Assembly: GCA_945911685.1 (NCBI GenBank) | Contig: CAMEAW010000149.1 | Coordinates: forward strand, 1 to 6,959 | Direction: 5' to 3' | From: Bordetella parapertussis | GTDB taxonomy: Bacteria > Pseudomonadota > Gammaproteobacteria > Burkholderiales > Burkholderiaceae_B | DNA: 6,959 nt | Part shown: one piece after another, positions 5,961 to 6,959 of the stretch | Layout of the letters: the number at the start of each line of letters is the position of its first letter | How positions within the stretch are numbered: position 1 is the first letter of the stretch | The notes under the pieces: generated by a model | What the model saw: the letters and a program-made list of their open reading frames with translations, nothing else | The model's database searches: none | What the model was told of the DNA's origin: nothing | Program-made: the position numbers and the translations under genes

Positions 5961-6959
5961 TTACTCAATTTTTACTCCAGCTTGTTTGGCCACTTGCCCC
6001 CATTTCATAACCTCTTCATGCACATACCGCTTGAATTGTTCGGGGGTACTTCCCACAGGAGTGGCCGAGATTGTTGCAAACTTTTCTGCAATCTCGCTTG
6101 ACTTCAAGATTGCGATGGTCGCTTTTGCAAGCTTTGCGATGATGTCTGGTGGGGTGCCGGCCGGCGCAAACAAGCCATTCCATGAATCGGCTTCAAAATC
6201 GGGCATGCCAGATTCAATCATCGTGGGAAGGTCGGGTAATTGCGCCAATCGTTGACGACCCGCAACGGCAATTGCTCTGATCCTGCCATTTAAGATAGTG
6301 GGCATCACACCGCTCGCTGTCTTAAAGCCCATGGCGACATTGCCCCCCACGACATCTGTGAGTGCAGGCGCAGCACCCTTATACGGGATGTGCAACATAT
6401 CTAAATTGGCTCTTAACTTCAGTAGCTCACCCGCATGGTGTTGCAACCCACCCGCACCCGAAGACGCATAGCTCAGCTTGCCGGGGTTGGCCTGCACATA
6501 GGCAATCAATTCAGCTAAATTTTTTGCTGGGATATTGTTGTTGACGACCAAGATGCTAGGTGACGACATGATCTGCGTGATGTGAACAAAATCACGTTCT
6601 GTGTCATACCCCAAGTTTTTGTACAACGCCATGTTGGTGGTGTTGGCGATTGTTCCTAATAACAGGGTGTAGCCATCAGGCTTAGCACGTGCGACAAACT
6701 CAGAACCAATGTTTGAACCGCCACCTGGTTTGTTTTCGACGATGATGGGCTGCCCCAACTCTTTTTCAAGCCGCACCGCAACCAGTCTCGCGAAGATATC
6801 GGTCGGCCCGCCGGCAGCAAAACTCACGATCAGGCGAATTGGCCGCTCTGGGTAGCTTGTTTGAGCCCAAGTGGTGTTTGTACCGAGAGCGATAAAAATA
6901 AGAATAACAAGTGACAACAGACAATTCACATTGACTGCGTTCGGGCGAGGTGAAGGTAC
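5961..6959 (-). CDS. Bug/TctC-family tripartite tricarboxylate transporter substrate-binding protein (start probably off the edge)
   Basis: This is an extracytoplasmic receptor of the Bug family, which binds small carboxylates or amides and normally feeds a TctAB membrane complex. Numbered from an in-frame GTG at 6927-6929, the visible protein has 322 residues. A hydrophobic signal core (LLSLVILIFIALG) leads to a likely cleavage after TTWA at residue 22. Family hallmarks follow: YPERPIRLIVSFAAGGPTDI (26-45), VENKPGGGSNIG (64-75), AKPDGYTLLLG (82-92), GAGGLQHHAGELLK (158-171) and IPYKGAAPALTDVVGGNV (181-198). The GTG has no ribosome site and gives a signal peptide with no basic residue. The frame continues open upstream as VPSPRPNAVNV to the window edge, so the real start is probably beyond 6959. 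It converges with the hydrolase gene across 6 bases. No TctA or TctB gene is visible, as is usual for orphan Bug receptors. Confidence 0.93.
   Translation of the reverse strand, partial: VPSPRPNAVNVNCLLSLVILIFIALGTNTTWAQTSYPERPIRLIVSFAAGGPTDIFARLVAVRLEKELGQPIIVENKPGGGSNIGSEFVARAKPDGYTLLLGTIANTTNMALYKNLGYDTERDFVHITQIMSSPSILVVNNNIPAKNLAELIAYVQANPGKLSYASSGAGGLQHHAGELLKLRANLDMLHIPYKGAAPALTDVVGGNVAMGFKTASGVMPTILNGRIRAIAVAGRQRLAQLPDLPTMIESGMPDFEADSWNGLFAPAGTPPDIIAKLAKATIAILKSSEIAEKFATISATPVGSTPEQFKRYVHEEVMKWGQVAKQAGVKIE

Noticed and set aside
5948..5963. AGGC/GCCT and TAAG/CTTA mini-palindromes at the convergent gene junction as a bidirectional terminator
   Set aside because: Each stem is only four base pairs and no T run follows on either strand, so this is too weak to call a terminator.
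5911..6255. Plus-strand open frame of 114 codons spanning the hydrolase end and the Bug gene
   Set aside because: It overlaps the 3' end of the hydrolase in another frame and then runs antisense to conserved Bug sequence. It has no recognisable domain.
1..6959. Search for tRNA/rRNA genes, CRISPR arrays, riboswitches, intact insertion sequences or defence genes
   Set aside because: No direct-repeat array, cloverleaf-like segment, transposase motif or aptamer-like leader was seen. Almost all bases are covered by confident transport or hydrolase genes.

Overview
The window looks like ordinary chromosome from a betaproteobacterium, most likely of the order Burkholderiales and possibly Alcaligenaceae. 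Base composition is moderate. The two best indicators are a peptide-type ABC transporter operon of the kind common in that order and a Bug/TctC-family periplasmic receptor, a family greatly expanded in Bordetella and relatives. This placement is inferred from gene content, not from a marker gene.

Positions 1-4907 hold a five-gene peptide/nickel-type (Dpp/Opp-like) ABC importer read left to right. The order is the C-terminal part of a family 5 solute-binding protein (its start lies off the left edge), two inner-membrane permeases and two ATPases. Packing is very tight: a 1-nt TAATG overlap, a 14-nt gap and two 4-nt ATGA overlaps. This indicates one transcript with translational coupling. Both ATPases keep all nucleotide-binding motifs and a C-terminal four-cysteine signature known to hold a [4Fe-4S] cluster in Dpp/Opp ATPases.

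Positions 4908-4973 are the only real gap in the transporter strand. It carries an imperfect hairpin followed by four T residues. The block resembles, from memory, the right-end hairpin of IS200/IS605-family elements, and it reaches into the stop codon of the last ATPase gene. After the gap, 4974-5954 encodes a cytoplasmic zinc hydrolase of the succinylglutamate desuccinylase/aspartoacylase family, on the same strand. The simplest reading is that the importer brings in a small peptide or N-acyl amino acid and the hydrolase cleaves an amide bond in it. The substrate cannot be named from sequence.

Positions 5961-6959 hold a Bug/TctC-family receptor on the minus strand, tail to tail with the hydrolase and only 6 nt away. 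Its frame stays open to the right edge and its true start is probably outside the window. No TctA/TctB membrane genes are visible beside it.

I found no RNA genes, CRISPR arrays, intact mobile elements or defence genes. The most unusual item is the hairpin block at 4903-4937. The rest is a coherent but conventional uptake-and-hydrolysis locus.
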